This document shows, piece after piece, positions 14,101-25,179 of a stretch of DNA of 64,000 nucleotides (the stretch's first letter is position 1; each line of letters opens with the position of its first letter). The DNA lies in assembly GCA_036924285.1 (NCBI GenBank), contig JAYKYS010000001.1, positions 29,077,501-29,141,500 of the forward strand, read 5' to 3'. Below the pieces are notes generated by a model that was not told where the DNA came from, made no database searches, and saw only the letters and a program-made list of their open reading frames with translations. This stretch comes from Asterella californica. Lineage: Eukaryota > Streptophyta > Marchantiopsida > Marchantiales > Aytoniaceae. A program made the position numbers and the translations under genes.

Positions 14101-15440
14101 GGGAGCTGGTTAATTTAACTTATGGTAAGAAAGACATTGGTTGTAGATGGGTTTACAACTACAAGACTAGACTTGTGGCTAAAGGATATGTGCAGCAGTA
14201 TGACCTTGACTTTGAGGAAATCTTCAGTCCGGTAGTCAAGATTGCTTCCATACACACCCTTGTGACATTGGCTACAAGTAAAGAGTGGTAGTTGCATCAA
14301 ATGGACTTCAATAATGCTTTCTTCAATAGAGATTTGCAGGAGGAGGTGTACATGGTGCAACCCCCTGAAAAAGACTAGAGGTATCCAAATAAATTTTGTA
14401 GACTCCATAAGTCCTTGTATGAAATTAAGCAAGCTCCAAGAGCTTGGAATGTCAAGATTAACTCGTTTCTACTATCGCTTGGCTTTCGTCTGTGTAGTTC
14501 AGACTCCTCATTGTACTGTTTGTAAGTCCATGATAACACAATACTGACTATCATCTATGTAGATGATCTAGTTATCACTGGTATCTCTGAGAGCCTTATC
14601 AAGCAGGTGAAAGATCAGTTGAAAGAGGAGTTTGATATGAAAGATCTAGATGAACTGAAGTACTTTCTAGCTATTGAGTTCATCAAGGATGGAGGTGATA
14701 CATGGCTGTTACAGAGACAGAATGCTCTGAATAAGCTAGAACAGTTTGGGATGATAGCTTGTAAGCTTATCTCTACCCCTCTTGCGCATTCTCTGAAGTT
14801 GGATGATGAGGATGGTGAGCTTTTGACGGATCCAAATTTCTCTAGACAGATTGTAGGCAGTCTGATCTACTTGATCAATACTAGACCTGATCTAAGTTAT
14901 GTTGTAGGCCTAGTTAGTCAGTTCATGCAGGCACCTAAGAAATCTCATCTTGATGCAGTTCGACGGATTCTACTATATGTGAAGTTCACAATCTAGTATG
15001 GACTTCACTATGCAGAGGTGGTCCTCTCTTGTTACATGGTTTTACTGATGCAGACTGGGCAAGAAATGCTCAAGATTGAAGATCTACGTCAGGTTTTGTC
15101 TTCAGTCTTGGAGACTCTGCTGTTAGCTGGCCATCAAAGAAGCAATCGAGAAGCAACTTAAAGTTGCTCTGTCATCGACTGAAGCAGAATACAGACATGT
15201 CACTAATGTCACTTGCGAATCCGGTTGACTTCACATCTTACTGAAAGATATGAGTGTGAAAATTTTTGATTCACAGACAATATCTGCAGTATTAAACCTA
15301 CTTCTAATCCTGTTTTCCATGCTAGGACCAAGCATATAGAGATCCATTATCACATTATTTGAGAAAAAGTATTGACTGGAGAGATAGATCTGAGATATGT
15401 ACCTCCGGATGAACAAGTTGCTGATATATTCACCAAAGTT
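11196..15440 (+). pseudogene. Broken copia gag-pol
   Basis: Domains in order across several frames: a gag-like segment at about 11357-11640; a CCHC zinc knuckle (C-x2-C-x4-H-x4-C) ending near 12147; a protease core DSGAS near 12290; integrase C-terminal sequence around 13240-13430 (the LMNRAPT region); reverse transcriptase from about 14060, with the YVDD catalytic box at 14556-14567; and RNase H with FTDADW near 15040 and a TEAEY-like box near 15180. Stops and frame changes separate these pieces, so no complete polyprotein can be made. The order protease-integrase-RT-RNase H is diagnostic of Ty1/copia. Confidence 0.9.
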
Positions 15441-15501
15441 TTACTTAGAGATAAATTTGATATGTTCAGATTATGTCTAGGTGTTAAGAATATTAATATG
15501 A

Positions 15502-15514
15502 GTTTGAGGGGGAA
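15502..15514 (+). other. Polypurine tract, copia element
   Basis: GTTTGAGGGGGAA lies directly upstream of the TGTTGA start of the 3' LTR, the expected site of plus-strand priming. Confidence 0.8.
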
Positions 15515-15808
15515 TGTTGATATACGTAGTACAAGCTCTTGAAGCTACTATGTCTAACTTGTAGATATACAGTTAGTATACTTAAGGCACAGCTAAGTTA
15601 CGGGGACCTAACCCCTAATCTGTTTTACTCTCTCTATATATTGAGAAGAGGCGCTGCGTCTAGATTAGTTCATTTGGTGACATTTCTCTTCTTTCTTTTG
15701 TTCTTCTTGTGAGAAGGCTGCAAAAGTCACATTCTTTGTTGGAAGCTTTTCCTTCCTTGTTGGAGTGGTGCTACGAATGTTAGATTCTTGCTACCATACA
15801 TCATAACA
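15515..15808 (+). repeat. 3' LTR of the copia element
   Basis: 294 bp, bounded by TG...CA (starts TGTTGATA, ends CATAACA). It aligns to 10561-10838 with many substitutions, indicating age. Confidence 0.9.
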
Positions 15809-18382
15809 ACCCCATACTTGGCAATGAAGTCAGCTAGCTATGTAGCTGATCATGAGTTTAGGGAACCCACAAGGTAGATCTATAGGAGGAGGTGAAGCAC
15901 TGAAGTTGTGGCCGACGTTGAAAGAACGAAAGGAGGGTCAAGGAGGGAAGCCATGACCAGACTTCCCACGATGTGACAAGCAACTTGCTTTGACATCCAG
16001 TACACTCTTTCCCAGTGACAACTACAATACAATGGCGTCGACGTCAGACGCAGAGTGATGACAGTCATGATCAACAAACACTTCATGTGAAACTCAGGAG
16101 AGACCTTTACTGAACTGAACTAAAACGACACCTTCCGGTTTCTCTCGTCAATTATTCATCGAGTAGATTTGTTACAGTCTAGCTATAGGCTCTAGAGAAA
16201 GTGATCCCTCTTTCCTCTTCTGGATAGTCTACACTACAGTACCCTAGTCTCTGTCCAAACGTAATATGCTGTATATATTTTATTAGCCGCATATTTCCAG
16301 CCTCACTCTCTCTCATTCTCTCTCTCTCTCTCTCACTCATTCGTTCATTCAAGGCCCATACGCAGCCAACCCCAACAAGAGCTCGTGCCACATTGTGTCT
16401 GCAATGCATTATCACGGGGTACCACCTGACTGCCATGAGCTGCCAAGACCATCATCTCGATATTAGTCTTCCTGTTTCTTGGATGTTTTTTTGTATAGAA
16501 TGCGGTCTTCTTGATTTTCTTTTATTTACAGAGAGCGGTCTTCCATGGTCAACATTAGCACCTGATTTGGGTTGACTTGGGACTGGGATTATATTTCTTA
16601 ATATACCGTAGTAGGGCCCAAGGATCTGGTGGAAGCAACAAATCAAACTGGGTGACGACTACAGGTGCCCGCCCTGGAGAGAAGAAAGGGGGCTCAGGGG
16701 CTGCCATCACCTGCATGCGTAGCTTTTGTCCCACTTGCCACTGGAAGTAAGGGAGGGTAGGGCATGACGGTGTGCAGAAGACCGAGTTTAGTAGCAGCTG
16801 ACTCCTAATTCCGGTGCTTTCTGTCCGACTGTTATTTTGGATCAAAACGCCAAATGATATGAGATGGGTTTACCTTAGGTTTCTTTAAGTTCTCTAGTGA
16901 GATCGATCATGCATGCAAGGGGAGAAAGGAGAAAGGATCAAATCCTGTGGTGCCATTTTCATCATAAATGCTTATGAGTACCGGTGGGTCGGTGGGTTTC
17001 TGAAGAGCTTTTCCTTTTTTCTCTGGGCGTCAGTCAGTCACTCATGGTCCCTAAACTGTGACCTCTCTGTACTAGCAAGCCATACTACAGTATTTTTACA
17101 AAAAGCTACAGGCCACTGTGCGTCCAATGGATTCAGTGGATGAAAAAAGATTGGACAAGAAAGCTTGACTGGAGTTGGGCGAGTGTGTACAGTAATAATA
17201 GTGGGAATTGGCACCGGTGAACTTGCAGAGGGATAAATAAAATGTACATACGGCGTCCCACATTCATGGCTTCTCCTTAAAGCCTGGGCTTGTTGTCTCC
17301 GGAGGTGTTTATAGTTAGTTGATTCCTACCTTGGATATTCACTAGATTAGATTAGATTCGTTCCTGAGATTCCCGGGGGCTCCCAGTATATCGAGTTCCT
17401 GTGTCCCGAATCTAGATTCTAGAGGGGCTTTTCTTCCTCTTTCCTTTCCTGGAAGATCGAGTGGAAACTTTGACAGCTCGATAGCTAAGTGGCCAAAAGC
17501 CCGCCTAGTCAAATCAGATTCCTCCTTCGGTCCCAGACTCCAGGTTCTTTGACCGGGGTAGCCTCTCTACAGAACCAAACCCTTCCTTGGTTGTGTTGCC
17601 ATCATTAGTATTCCCTGCATGCATTTGTTGGTTAAGTTCAGAAGTTGCACTCGCAAGCTGGTCAGAAGTAACGATTCTCAGCGTTGAGTCTGTTAGTTCC
17701 CGTCCAATGACAGTTGCCGTAGTTCATACACGCGCTCAACGGTGGCGCTTCACCATTCGTGTTGAGGTGTAGAGCGAAGCAGTTTGAACTGTATTTCTGC
17801 TACGGTGGTGGTAGTGTTGCTAGTTCTAGACCCGCACCAACAACTTGGTTAACGTAGATCCATGTTCATGTCTCTCTCGCTCTCGCTCTCCCTCTTTCTC
17901 TACGGTAGTTATTTCATCTTTGTCTAGCTGAATAATATCTCAGAGCTGGTCGAATCGAAGAGCTAAGGCTGTCCAAAACTGTTCTCTACTTTAGCCTTTT
18001 AATGCCAAGTGCCAACCAACAGTTGAGGGTCATGTGAAAGAAGGGTGGAGTCAAACTGGAGCTTAAGGATTTCTGAGTGTGAGGTACTGTTATTTATTCA
18101 TCCCACACCATTCGCTGTCCAACAGTCGAATGTTCTCTGAGCTGTAGGGTATCTCCCAGGGCGTGTACAAGAACCTGTCAAGACAAGCGCCATCGGACAA
18201 GTTACCACCTCGCACTGTCTCTAAAGCCCAAGACTTGGAACGACAAGAAGGCCCAGTCCAATCGAGGAAGGAAATCCTGTAACTGTTCATGTTTTGAGTG
18301 TGGGTCTGGTCGGTCTGTACTGGAAAAGTTCACACGCACATAGACGCCGTGGAGACTGCTACACAGAGAGAGAAGCACGGCT
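15809..18382. other. Intergenic region between copia element and NOI locus
   Basis: No recognisable gene. It contains a short (TC)n microsatellite at about 16317-16334 and CT-rich patches from about 17,340 onward that grade into the presumed promoter of the NOI locus. Short open frames here carry no family motifs. Confidence 0.5.
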
Positions 18383-18390
18383 TATAAAGG
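18383..18390 (+). promoter_or_regulatory. TATA box, possible promoter of the NOI locus
   Basis: TATAAAGG is followed after about 30 bases by a CT-rich initiator-like stretch (around 18417-18470) and a long CT-rich leader-like region. The nearest coding signal downstream is the NOI exon at 20162. The link to that exon is inference; several leader introns would be needed. Confidence 0.35.
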
Positions 18391-20132
18391 GGTGGCTCTT
18401 CAAAGGTGTGTACGATTCTTGCTCCTCCTGTCTGTTCCCAAATTTGTCCTCCTCTCTTCTGTTCATTTTTTTTCCTTCTGTACCAGACGCTATTATTTGC
18501 TATCTGTCCCTCGGACTTCCACTATAACTTAGGCCAGGGAAGCTTCCACCATCGCCGGTTTAAATACTCTGTGTCCTCTATGCTTTATTCGAAACTATCT
18601 TCTTGATGCTCGAGGCTGGTCGTACGCGCTGCCAAGCTCTGAGCAGTATACATCTGAATTGCAGCCCACCGTCACACAGTCAGCATCCCTTGCCCTCCTG
18701 TGTTACTCTAATCGATCCACAACTGATTCCTCTCCTACTGTGGTGCTTGGTCTCACTTCTGTTTGCCTTCGAAATTGGTCTCATCAATCGTTCGATTTGT
18801 CGGACTCACCGTGGCTCCTACTGCGCTTTCCCTTCCATATATCAGGTAGGAGAGACGAGATCCGCAATGGGCTCTGCTTGCCCGATTGAGCTGCTCAGCT
18901 CTCTCTTTAGTTTCGTTGTCGATCTTTCAGCGATAACGTTACAGGGTAGATGTAGACTGTTTGAGGATCTAGCTCGGAAGTTGGTTCACCTTGCTCCGTT
19001 GTGAGTCCGCAAGTGTCTAATTTCTGCTTTTGGGGGCCATTCGTCACTCCGTGATACTGAGCTAGTCTCTAATTTCTCTCGTTTGGGTTTTTGGTCTTCC
19101 ATATATCAGGTTGGACTGAACTCTTATCGATCTCCTCTCTCGTGGTCTATTTTATTTCTTGCAGAGTTGAAGCTCGTGGACGAAGCTTTGTTTGATCACA
19201 TCGACTGCCACAACTGAGCGCCGAGGGGCTGTTGACGATCATTGCAACGAGCTATGGACTCTCCGGTAGATTTCAACTTCTGTTTTTCTCCCCGAGTACA
19301 GAGATGACTTGACTTGATGTTTTCCTAGGCTGTGGTTCTTGCTTCTCTCTGATGTGTTCCGTTTGCAGTTTCGTGCAAGCACTGGATTACCCATATGGCA
19401 AGACTTTTCACGGGGAAAACGTCGGAGTCTGTCAACTTGTATCCTGGTAAAACCTCTGAAAAGCCACTCGATCATGAATTGGATGACCGAGGAAACGGTC
19501 GATACTATCCAAATATTTCAGTTCGGTCGGCTGGGTAGGACATGCACCGACACCGGGGGGCCTGAATCTCAGGTTGAAGGTGGTGCGCAGAGCTGACTAG
19601 CAAGCGCTGTGCAGTTTTGCCGGGTTTAGCGTTGGTTGCACTGATTATCATCGCTCATTCATTACCAAGAATGTCGGCGAAGCTCGGTAGCGCCAGACGG
19701 ACGGCATGGGCAAGCCTATAGAAATCTGCTTTTTCGGTTACACTGGTGGACGGATTGGGTTAGAGACGCGTCCCAGCATGGAGTCTTAGCCACACCTGTG
19801 TAGGTGTTCAGCTCGCCGTATCGTAACTTCCTGGCAGTTCTTTTTGGGAGAACGAACCAAGAAAGATTTCTTGGTGCGATGTTTCGAGCGGGGGAAGATT
19901 GGTTGACTAGACAAGGCGCAACTCTACCATGAAGAGAGTCGTCCTTCACAACGCGTGGATTGGATAACTCTCTTGGGGATCGGTCGAGCGTGCGTGGTGA
20001 TTTCTCATACGAACTCGATTTCGGAGGGACGGGTATCTTCGATCGCGATGTGCCTACGACGTGATGATCACAGATGTAAACACTTGTTTGCTTCCCAAGC
20101 GATGAGCAGCGGGAAGAAGGGGTCTGACTGGC

Positions 20133-20157
20133 TGTGTGTGTGTGTGTGTGTGTGTGT
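20133..20157. repeat. (TG)n microsatellite, about 12 units
   Basis: An uninterrupted TG repeat ends 5 bases before the exon boundary proposed at 20162, so it would form the acceptor side of the intron (TGTGTGTACAG). If the region is not spliced, it would instead be translated as a Cys-Val repeat in frame with the NOI exon. Confidence 0.95.
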
Positions 20158-20161
20158 ACAG

Positions 20162-20368
20162 AGCAGACAAGCTGTGCCACAATTCGGTGCTTGGAGAGAG
20201 AATGGTCCGAATTCGCCCACCGTCGACTACTCGCAAGCATTCGCCAGGGCTCGAGCCAGCAGGCTGGGTTCCATCCCTGCCCCAGAGGAGAATAAGGACC
20301 AGGAGGATTATTCGTACCAACAACCAGAAGAAACCACCAGCGGCCATCCCACTGATAGACTACCCGTT
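20162..20368 (+). CDS. NOI (RIN4-type AvrRpt-cleavage-site) domain exon, partial gene model
   Basis: A 69-codon exon encoding an NOI domain. The core VPQFGAW, about 13 variable residues, then DYSQAFARARASR matches the family pattern P-x-F-G-x-W...Y-x-x-x-F-x-x-x-R. Known members, including RIN4, are small plasma-membrane-associated plant proteins targeted by bacterial effectors. A good acceptor (TACAG) precedes AGC at 20162, and a consensus donor GTAAGT follows at 20369; both are in phase 0. I could not identify the first exon with its ATG (commonly very short in this family) or the last exon with a Cys-rich acylated tail. Only one NOI copy is visible, whereas RIN4 itself has two. The surrounding frame stays open from about 19955 to 20506 without splicing, so a read-through model is possible. 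Confidence 0.6.
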
Positions 20369-23300
20369 GTAAGTGTCACTCCGCTTTCCTTTCCTTCGTT
20401 GCAAGAGAGGATCCAAATGAACGCCTTCTGCAATTTCCCGAACTCAAATGTTCGATCTGTGCAAGTCTTTCCCGTATTAGATTACTCTCTGGATGTTGTG
20501 ATGTGACGGGTTTTACAGTTTGGTTGGTTGGTTGGTTGGTTTGGTGTTTATCTTATTCGGTGACGGCTTTTCTTTTAAGAGGGAATGTCCGTCACGCGGA
20601 CTCCGGTCAGTAGTAGTTAGTGTTCATGAGTGCATTTCAGTTACTGTAATATGGTCGAACACAGTGAATGGTACGTGCGTGGTCCGGATAAGAGCATTGT
20701 TTATCAGAAGCTTCCAGAACTGAGCTCGATGAGGTAGGGTCATGTGAGATGAACTTTTGTGAAAGCTTTAGCAGTCTCGTCGGGGCTGATGTCGACATTA
20801 GTCTCTCGGTGAATACTTGCGGGCCCTGAATTTCGCCCATAGCTCTCGCGGGATCATAACATTCCTTTCTATCGTGTGCCTGTCTAGGTCCGGAGTTCAT
20901 CGAGGAGAACCTTTCTCCACTTTTTCGTCTGTGGTTCAAGAAGGGCACAGGCTGTGGCATAAGAAGCGTTCCCGAACCAGTCGAACGGCCGTATGTACAG
21001 TATTCTAAGATATATATATTCTGGCTAGAAAATCCTCGGGAGTTGGACACGAGAGAGGGTTAAACCCTAATTTCTAGAGATTTAGTTGAATCCGAAACTC
21101 AACTAGTTGTAGTAGTTCAGTTCGACAACTTTTGCTCGTGACATCGGGAAATCACTGGTCCGCTTCCATCCGTTTGGAGAAGACCAGCACCGCCCCGCCC
21201 CGCCCCTGTACAGAGAACGCCCACGCTACCGTAGCTGTAAAGTAATGCTGGTGAGAGACCGCAAATTCCAGTGTACACCCCAAATGGCACGCTGGTTAAT
21301 ACAGATACCTGTCTAAACACATTTTACAGATACTATTGTGTTAGTTTTCCCTCATTTTGGCAGACGAGGTATTGCATTCGAGTCAAGCCAAAGGAGTTGA
21401 CGACAAATTAAGTTGTAGGACCTGATGCAATTTGGACTGGAAAACAGTGTGTCTATTTCGAGGGTTTGCGGGCCCTGTCGATTGTTCGTCGAGGGATTTT
21501 ATTGTTGGTGCTTGCAGTTGGACGAGCAAGAGAAGATCGATCGAAGTAAGGAACATGCATGACGAGAAGGATGAACACCTGAGACGGACATTTGATGGAA
21601 CGCGAAGATAAGTCGCACTATCGGACCTCACTCTCTCTCTCTTTCTTGACTTGACCTGTCAGCTGTTATGTTCTGACGGGGAAATGAGACGGAAATCACG
21701 TTCCCTGTCTTGTGTAAGCAGTGTCGCTTACAGTCCTTTTAAATTTACCTCTCACACCGTGTTCTGTTTTTGTTTGAGCTACAACTTGGCTGAATGTCAA
21801 ATCTGTTGAGACAAAGTTCCCTGTGATTTGCTAGCGCAAGCTTCCTCAGAAACTTTCCTGCTTGAAATTACCAGTACAGTAATTGGTTTGATATGAGCTT
21901 GGAAGCGTGGACTAGATGCCTGGCCCTGGCCCTGGGCCAATGTGGTAGGAATATGATTTCGATTACGGTAGACGGGAGAGGATCTTCCGGGCTCTAACGA
22001 CCCTTCACTGTAAATGTGTTTTCACGTACTGCAGAAATTTGTAGAAAGGTTATGGGGAATTTTTTTTTATTCATTCCTGAGTCCTCTTCACAGTTCTACT
22101 ACAGTGAGAACCTACGGTTCTGGTGGTCTGACTTTGGAATCTTGGGGTTGTATAAAGCGTTTCTCGAAGCGCGAACTGTTTGTTTGTTCTAGGCCTTATG
22201 CTATGATCGTACAGGGATAAACCAGCTCAATATAGTTGTTAAAGCCGCTGCTAAACGAATAGAGCAGTTTTCGGGTGCTTCTCGGCCTCGAACTGTATTG
22301 GAGACAAGCACACCAGCTGTATCCGGCTTTGCGGGATCGAGTACAGTTCAGTAATTTACTGTGTATTAAACTCTTTCTATGGAAAGAGAAGCTTAGAAGA
22401 CGCGCAGTGACGCGCTGAATCGAAGATACTCATATACTGTACATAAGTGGTTAAATTGGTAAGCATCTGTACCAGCCTCATTTTCACTTTCCACATCGTG
22501 GAAACTCCCCCTGTAACTTGCGAAGATGATGTATGAACAGATCGGCATCGGCAAGTTGGTCTCCGAAGCTGACAGTGCTTTAAGTTGGACAATGCGTCCT
22601 GTATACATATAATGCAGTAACAAGATGGTTTCAGGAAGTTGGTGAGCAGGGTTATGTAGCAGGCAGCTTCGTGACTACTCAAATATCCTGTCTAACAAAT
22701 TCTGAAGCATGATAGACACTGCACCTCTCTGAATGGTTTGAAATGAAATGAGTAATGGTAAACAGAAATGAAGCCTGGAAGTAGAAAAGAAAGTGCCCGT
22801 GTGTAACTGCCGATACTGAAGTTTACTGACGGATATAAGAGGACAGAAGATTCCAACCTTAAACACAGGGAACTCGAATCTGAAAGGCACTTCGTGCTGT
22901 CGGCTCGAAACAACAAATGAGAAAAGGACGAGAATTGAATCCCTCTTTCACGTCCTTAAAGCAAAAGCAGTGGTCATGACTAGTATAGGAATCACCTTTG
23001 AGGGTGCCTTGACAAACACGAGCACCCATGTTAGTCAGGAACTTTCTGTTAAAATTCTCGCCTGTCAACTGGAGCAGATGTAGAGATAATGTTTGCTTGT
23101 TGAAATACTTAAAATTATCATAAGTTTGTGGTTTGGTCGGGTGTTTCCCGAAAGAGAATGCGATACGTTGCTGCATCTACAATATATCACTTTGAAATCT
23201 TGTACCGAGTCTCATTGAAGCTGAGATGTAGATGAGTCATACTCTTGCTGCTAGAAAGAATTGATTGACAGCTAAAAGAACCATGATATCTGAGTGTACC

Positions 23301-24022
23301 AGATTACACAAGGATGGGGTGACTTGGTATAGTTCTTGTTGAAGAAAGTAAAATCTCATCGAAATAGAACTAACCTAACCATATATAATTACGAGAGGGA
23401 ACAGAATTCTAAAAGGCAATGTATGATATTAGCTGGAACTGCAAACCAGAAGGGGATAAGGATTGAACCCTTCTTTGATGACGTCGTTCGAAGCATGATC
23501 GTGAACTGTGGTGATCCTACCGTAAGACTAATCAAGTGGGATCTTGCTGACATTGTGGTGATGAGTGAAATGCACGATAAACATTGGCAAGAGTCTTTCT
23601 TCTCTTCTCACGAACTCTGTCGCAAAGTCATCGGCCAGGATAATGGCCATTCCAAGACTGTATGCAAAGTTCTCAAGAAGTCCGCTTAAAGTACCTTCCA
23701 GATTTGTACGTTGCTCTAGCTTTCAACCGATTTGAAAGGAGTTCTCGATTCACTTCACTACATGAGCTTGTAAATCTCTTTTTTTCGTAGTAGTACGTGA
23801 AGCAGATGAGCTTCCTAGCTAGACTACTGGCTTTGATCTTCACTCTTCAAAGTTCAAATCGGGCTCTTGCTCATTAGTCGGGATGGTCACTGACAGGTCC
23901 TTTTGAAGTACCTGAAAGTATTGTTTGCACACGACTGGAATTCCTTGCCAATGGAGAAGACTGAACCTAACGGTAAAATGTGATGGAGCTCAGGCTGTGT
24001 AGAAGAACATTCAAGTTGGTGG
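20369..24022. other. Region downstream of the NOI exon, no supported gene
   Basis: It may contain later introns and exons and the 3' UTR of the NOI gene, but no exon could be fixed. An open frame at 23336-23689 (plus, 117 aa) has no recognised motif and no obvious splice context. I see no repeats or mobile-element hallmarks. Confidence 0.4.
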
Positions 24023-25179
24023 CTATTCTACGTTTTTCCACTGGGTACGGAAATCAGTTCCTGTTAGTTTCAGAAGCAGTCGATTGATCGAGAGCTGGTC
24101 TGTACGATACCGATCTGCGCCACGGAAAATTTTCTGTAGTGATTGAAGAATCACATCTGGAGTCTCAGCTTTAGGTTGCTTATAGCTAGTAGTCATTTTA
24201 CTCTTCAAAATCTCAGAATCGAATACCAAGTCTTGCACCAAACAGGCATAGTAATTCGCCAGACCATGCTCGACGTGGATTTCCAGGGCGCTCTTGTTCT
24301 CCAAGCAGAAGCTGAGCCCCAAACTTTCTGTTTCGGTTTCATCCATGTGAGTGTGTGTCCGGATCAAGCAGCAGAACATGGACCACCTGAGCGTAGAAAA
24401 GAGATCCTTCACCATACGCCGCTGCTTGTAGCAAGAAGCGATTACCGCGTGAGCTCGAGGAATGGGGTCGTGCTTCGAGACGAGGTTGTAGTATGTAATC
24501 TATGATGCGAGTTTACGTACGCTGCAAGCTCCGTGTTGGCGAAAGGGGCAGTGCCGAAGATGATGCAGGAGCAGATGATGGGCAGATGGCCTGGAACAGC
24601 CGCCAGTGCCTCGAGGACTCTCAGAGCGGCCAGAGAAGCTACAGCCCCTCCCGTCGAATGACCGGTGAAAATGATCTTCTCGCCTGCTCTGAGGAGACCG
24701 ATGAAGAAGTCGAGAGGCATGGCCATCGTTCGCTGCACGAACCGATCTGAGCTCGTCCTCTGAAGAAGCTCAGGGGAAGTCTGGCTACTTTCGCATCGGC
24801 TATGAAGTCTGAGATGGTGAATGTCCCTCTGCATGCCACCATAATGTACCCGGCGCCACTACGCAGGACCACGAAGACTTGTTCGTGAGAGCTCAAAGTG
24901 GAGGAAGTCTTCTCATGATCAGAGCGCCGGACCCGCCGATACAAGAGTTCATACTTGGATGTTGGCAGGTCGTACTGTCTGTTCATCACCTCCTCGACTC
25001 CTTCGCTGGAGGTTTCGTACACGGTGCTTGCTGCGATCAGACAGTCCAATCATTTCTTGCCTTTTATGGCAAAGATATGATACGTCCAACTCGTCGAAGT
25101 CGCCTCCTTTGGCCGTCTCCATTCTATTCCCTCGAACTTCCATGACACTTTCACCGGTTGCAAACGTGATTAAACACAT
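24023..25179 (-). pseudogene. Class-3 lipase-like (EDS1/PAD4-like) relic with frameshifts
   Basis: On the minus strand the alpha/beta-hydrolase signature is split over several frames. One frame (about 24771-25047) holds YIMVACRGTFTISDF, resembling the lipase-3 motif before the oxyanion region. The next (about 24495-24780) holds the nucleophile elbow FTGHSTGGAVASLAAL and a following FGTAPFAN. A third (up to about 24490, continuing to 24023) holds NLVSKHDPIPR, corresponding to the catalytic Asp region. Each junction looks like a one-base shift: near 24775 at a CCCC run, near 24495, and probably near 25040. No intron of usable length fits any of them. GHSTGG resembles PAD4/EDS1 more than generic lipases, but the C-terminal part is not recognisable as an EP domain. 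An active gene with sequencing errors is the alternative. Confidence 0.65.

Larger units (their letters stand above)
10548..15808 (+). mobile_element. Ty1/copia LTR retrotransposon, degraded
   Basis: A full-length but decayed element of about 5.26 kb. It shows a 5' LTR, an initiator tRNA-Met primer-binding site, gag zinc knuckle, then protease, integrase, reverse transcriptase and RNase H in the copia order, a polypurine tract and a 3' LTR. The internal region is broken by stops and frame changes. The LTRs have diverged noticeably, and the first bases of the 5' LTR no longer match the TGTTGA start of the 3' LTR. No target-site duplication was recognised. This indicates an old insertion without coding capacity of its own. 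Confidence 0.92.

Noticed and set aside
19716..20240. 174-aa minus-strand open frame opposite the NOI exon
   Set aside because: Its (HT)n tract is the antisense of the TG microsatellite, and the opposite strand carries the recognisable NOI domain.
23336..23689. 117-aa plus-strand frame (MLKKVKSHRNRT...)
   Set aside because: It reads plausibly in places but has no recognisable domain, upstream exon or conserved splice context; left unassigned.
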